In this document: positions 5,193 through 6,578 of the stretch, piece after piece
Numbering within the stretch: the stretch's first letter is position 1
Layout of the letters: every line of letters begins with the position of its first letter
NCBI GenBank assembly: GCA_002338605.1
Contig: DDIP01000089.1
Coordinates: 1 to 6,578 of the forward strand
Direction: 5' to 3'
Origin: Proteobacteria bacterium UBA1847
Lineage (GTDB): Bacteria; Pseudomonadota; Gammaproteobacteria; Steroidobacterales; Woeseiaceae
DNA: 6,578 nucleotides
Position numbers and translations under genes: made by a program
The notes under the pieces: model-generated
Told to the model about the DNA's origin: nothing
The model's database searches: none
Seen by the model: the letters and a program-made list of their open reading frames with translations, nothing else

Positions 5193-5861
5193 TCACGATT
5201 CAAACAAGTCCGGGTTTCGTTGTATAAATTTCTGGATCCAGACGTCAATGAAGGACCGGCGTTTGCGCTTCATGTACCACCAGCCCAAAGTGCTGATAAA
5301 AGCTGCACCGATGGCATTCACGATCATGTCCCACATCGTATCGGTCAAACCTGACGGATCATCGAACATTGCCTTTTGCATGTTGGCACCAAAAATAGTA
5401 TCCATCAAATACTCGAAGATCTCCCATAACGTACCGACGGCGACAGCGAACATGAATGCGAAAAAAGCAAGAAACCGTGGTGTCATGGAAAATGCGATTT
5501 TCTCGCTTGCGTTCAGTACATAGACCAACAAGAACCCAAGAATGCCCATTAGCAATCCGGACGTACTATGCAGCGCAATGTCCCACCACCAGATTTTTTC
5601 GTAGTAGCTACGGACCTCTCCCAAAAACAGAGCCGAAAAAACAAAAACCAGCGCAAGTATCTGAAATTCCGCCGGGATTTGTACCGCAAGTCGGTCGCTG
5701 AACAGTGTTACGAGAAGAATTAGCAAGGCGATGGTCAAAATAAGAAACGCACTGAGCCATTGTTTTTCGGAAACAACGACCACCAAATCGATCGCCATCA
5801 GAGTGACAATAGCGAAGACAATCCATCGCTTGATCCTGCTCGCCGCATCAAGTTGATTCAT
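5193..5861 (-). CDS. six-segment inner-membrane protein, YjdF/DUF2238-like
   Basis: Polytopic membrane protein of 222 residues; function unknown. Hydrophobic segments lie at about 13-30, 36-54, 66-82, 96-116, 130-150 and 178-197, followed by the basic stretch KRKRR (198-202), which suggests a cytoplasmic C-terminus by the positive-inside rule. Conserved-looking polar residues sit in or beside the membrane: WWWDIALHSTSG (Asp94, His98), GTLWEIFEYLMD (Glu147, Glu150) and GLTDTMWDMIVNAIGA (Asp174, Asp178, Asn182). From memory these blocks fit YjdF/DUF2238 membrane proteins, and the D-x3-D-x3-N-x2-GA pattern also recalls VanZ-like proteins. The ATG at 5859-5861 has GAGG 5 bases upstream. It starts 33 bases after the transporter gene, so the two are probably co-transcribed; usp-3 follows after 159 bases. 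The membrane topology is secure, the family name moderate and a function not assignable. Confidence 0.85.
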   Translation of the reverse strand: MNQLDAASRIKRWIVFAIVTLMAIDLVVVVSEKQWLSAFLILTIALLILLVTLFSDRLAVQIPAEFQILALVFVFSALFLGEVRSYYEKIWWWDIALHSTSGLLMGILGFLLVYVLNASEKIAFSMTPRFLAFFAFMFAVAVGTLWEIFEYLMDTIFGANMQKAMFDDPSGLTDTMWDMIVNAIGAAFISTLGWWYMKRKRRSFIDVWIQKFIQRNPDLFES

Positions 5862-5894
5862 GCTGTCCTCACGATCTAACGAAAGTCCCGGCTA

Positions 5895-6578
5895 TCAGGT
5901 GGAATCAGGCAGGCCTTTGCTCTCATCGCCGGTTTTGTAGACAACTGACGCCGTCTGAACACTTGCCAGTGCCTCACCAAAATCTCTCCGTTGATCCGTT
6001 GGTACTGGCGGCTGACTCAATGTGCGATAACCGACATAGCCAAACAGCAACAGGTGAACAGCGCCGCTAAAGACGTAGAGCCCGCCTGGCCCGAATACAC
6101 CCATCGCCATTGCTGCAAGCAATGGGCCAGCGACGGCGCCCATACCGTACAACAGCAACAAACCACTTGAGACCTGCACGTATTCGTCCTGTCCAGCGTG
6201 GTCATTGGTGAGCGCCACCGCAACCGAATACAACGGGAACGCCATACCGCCCCACAACGCACCAAGCAGCATCAATGAGAGCTCGGGTAACCTCGCCTCG
6301 GTGAGAACAATCACCGCACCGGCAATACCTGCACCGAGTGCCGTACCGGCCAAAACCCGTCGCCGGTCCATGCGATCGGACAAAAGGCCGAGTGGCCACT
6401 GAAAAATTGCACCACCGATTACACCACTGGTCATGTACCATGCGGCCGAATCCGTGTTGCCCGTGACCTGTGACGCGAAAATCGCTGAAATTCCCCAGAA
6501 AGAACCGTTGGTCAGCCCGGCACCAAAACAGCTCACGGCACCCGACGGCGAGATCGCAAACAATCGACGCAAATCAAG
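5895..6578 (-). CDS. MFS transporter, YcaD-like, C-terminal half (start beyond window)
   Basis: This is the C-terminal 227 residues of a major facilitator superfamily transporter in the inner membrane; the substrate is unknown. The frame is open to the right edge, so the true start lies outside; the in-frame TTG at 6570-6572 has no initiation signal and lies inside the conserved fold. Six hydrophobic segments (about 12-34, 45-63, 74-92, 97-117, 132-158 and 163-180) match the second half of a 12-segment MFS protein. The motif GLLSDRMDRRRVL at 64-76 is the loop motif repeated in the C-terminal half. QWPLG, FPLYSVAVALTNDH and the start of the half (LRRLFAISP) resemble YcaD-like transporters, which are about 380-400 residues. 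A hydrophilic tail of about 45 residues follows the last segment. The stop is 33 bases before the membrane-protein gene start, so the two likely form an operon. Confidence 0.9.
   Translation of the reverse strand, partial: LDLRRLFAISPSGAVSCFGAGLTNGSFWGISAIFASQVTGNTDSAAWYMTSGVIGGAIFQWPLGLLSDRMDRRRVLAGTALGAGIAGAVIVLTEARLPELSLMLLGALWGGMAFPLYSVAVALTNDHAGQDEYVQVSSGLLLLYGMGAVAGPLLAAMAMGVFGPGGLYVFSGAVHLLLFGYVGYRTLSQPPVPTDQRRDFGEALASVQTASVVYKTGDESKGLPDST

Noticed and set aside
1..6578. CRISPR array, insertion sequence, tRNA or phage remnant
   Set aside because: No regularly spaced repeats, transposase-like frames, terminal inverted repeats or tRNA-like cloverleaf were seen.

Overview
The window is a compact, single-strand stretch of a proteobacterial chromosome. 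Every gene I can support lies on the minus strand, so the reading order is from the right edge to the left edge. Moderate-to-high GC, strong Shine-Dalgarno sites, glutathione-dependent formaldehyde detoxification (S-formylglutathione hydrolase) and two-domain UspE-type stress proteins all point to a gammaproteobacterium. The genus cannot be told from this sequence alone.

Layout from right to left. (1) The C-terminal half of a YcaD-like major facilitator transporter runs in from the right edge and ends at 5895. (2) 33 bases later comes a six-segment inner-membrane protein (5193-5861), probably YjdF/DUF2238-like. (3) Three tandem-domain universal stress proteins follow: 4041-5033, 2570-3646 and 1584-2525. 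The first two are clear paralogues of each other. The third is closer to classical UspE and follows the second with a 44-base gap, as in an operon. (4) The 394-base gap between the first two stress genes is not empty. It holds a previously unlisted 40-codon, very basic reading frame with a good ribosome binding site (3770-3892), then a candidate promoter region with a short direct repeat. (5) After the last stress gene, a 197-base 3' tail leads to a strong intrinsic terminator (1356-1387), perhaps backed by a weaker hairpin at 1301-1325. (6) A second transcription unit starts near 1145-1173. It encodes a 72-residue acidic small protein with a TTG start, then S-formylglutathione hydrolase, which runs off the left edge almost complete.

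How the parts may work together (inference): the centre is a stress-protein cluster of six Usp domains whose ATP-binding loop becomes progressively less canonical from gene to gene (usp-1 intact, usp-2 one glycine lost, usp-3 two lost). It sits beside membrane proteins that could share a stress regulon. The formaldehyde-detoxification gene and its small upstream partner look like a separate unit, insulated by the terminator. No mobile element, CRISPR array, tRNA or rRNA was seen. The most novel items are the microprotein frame and the graded loss of the nucleotide-binding motif across the Usp paralogues.
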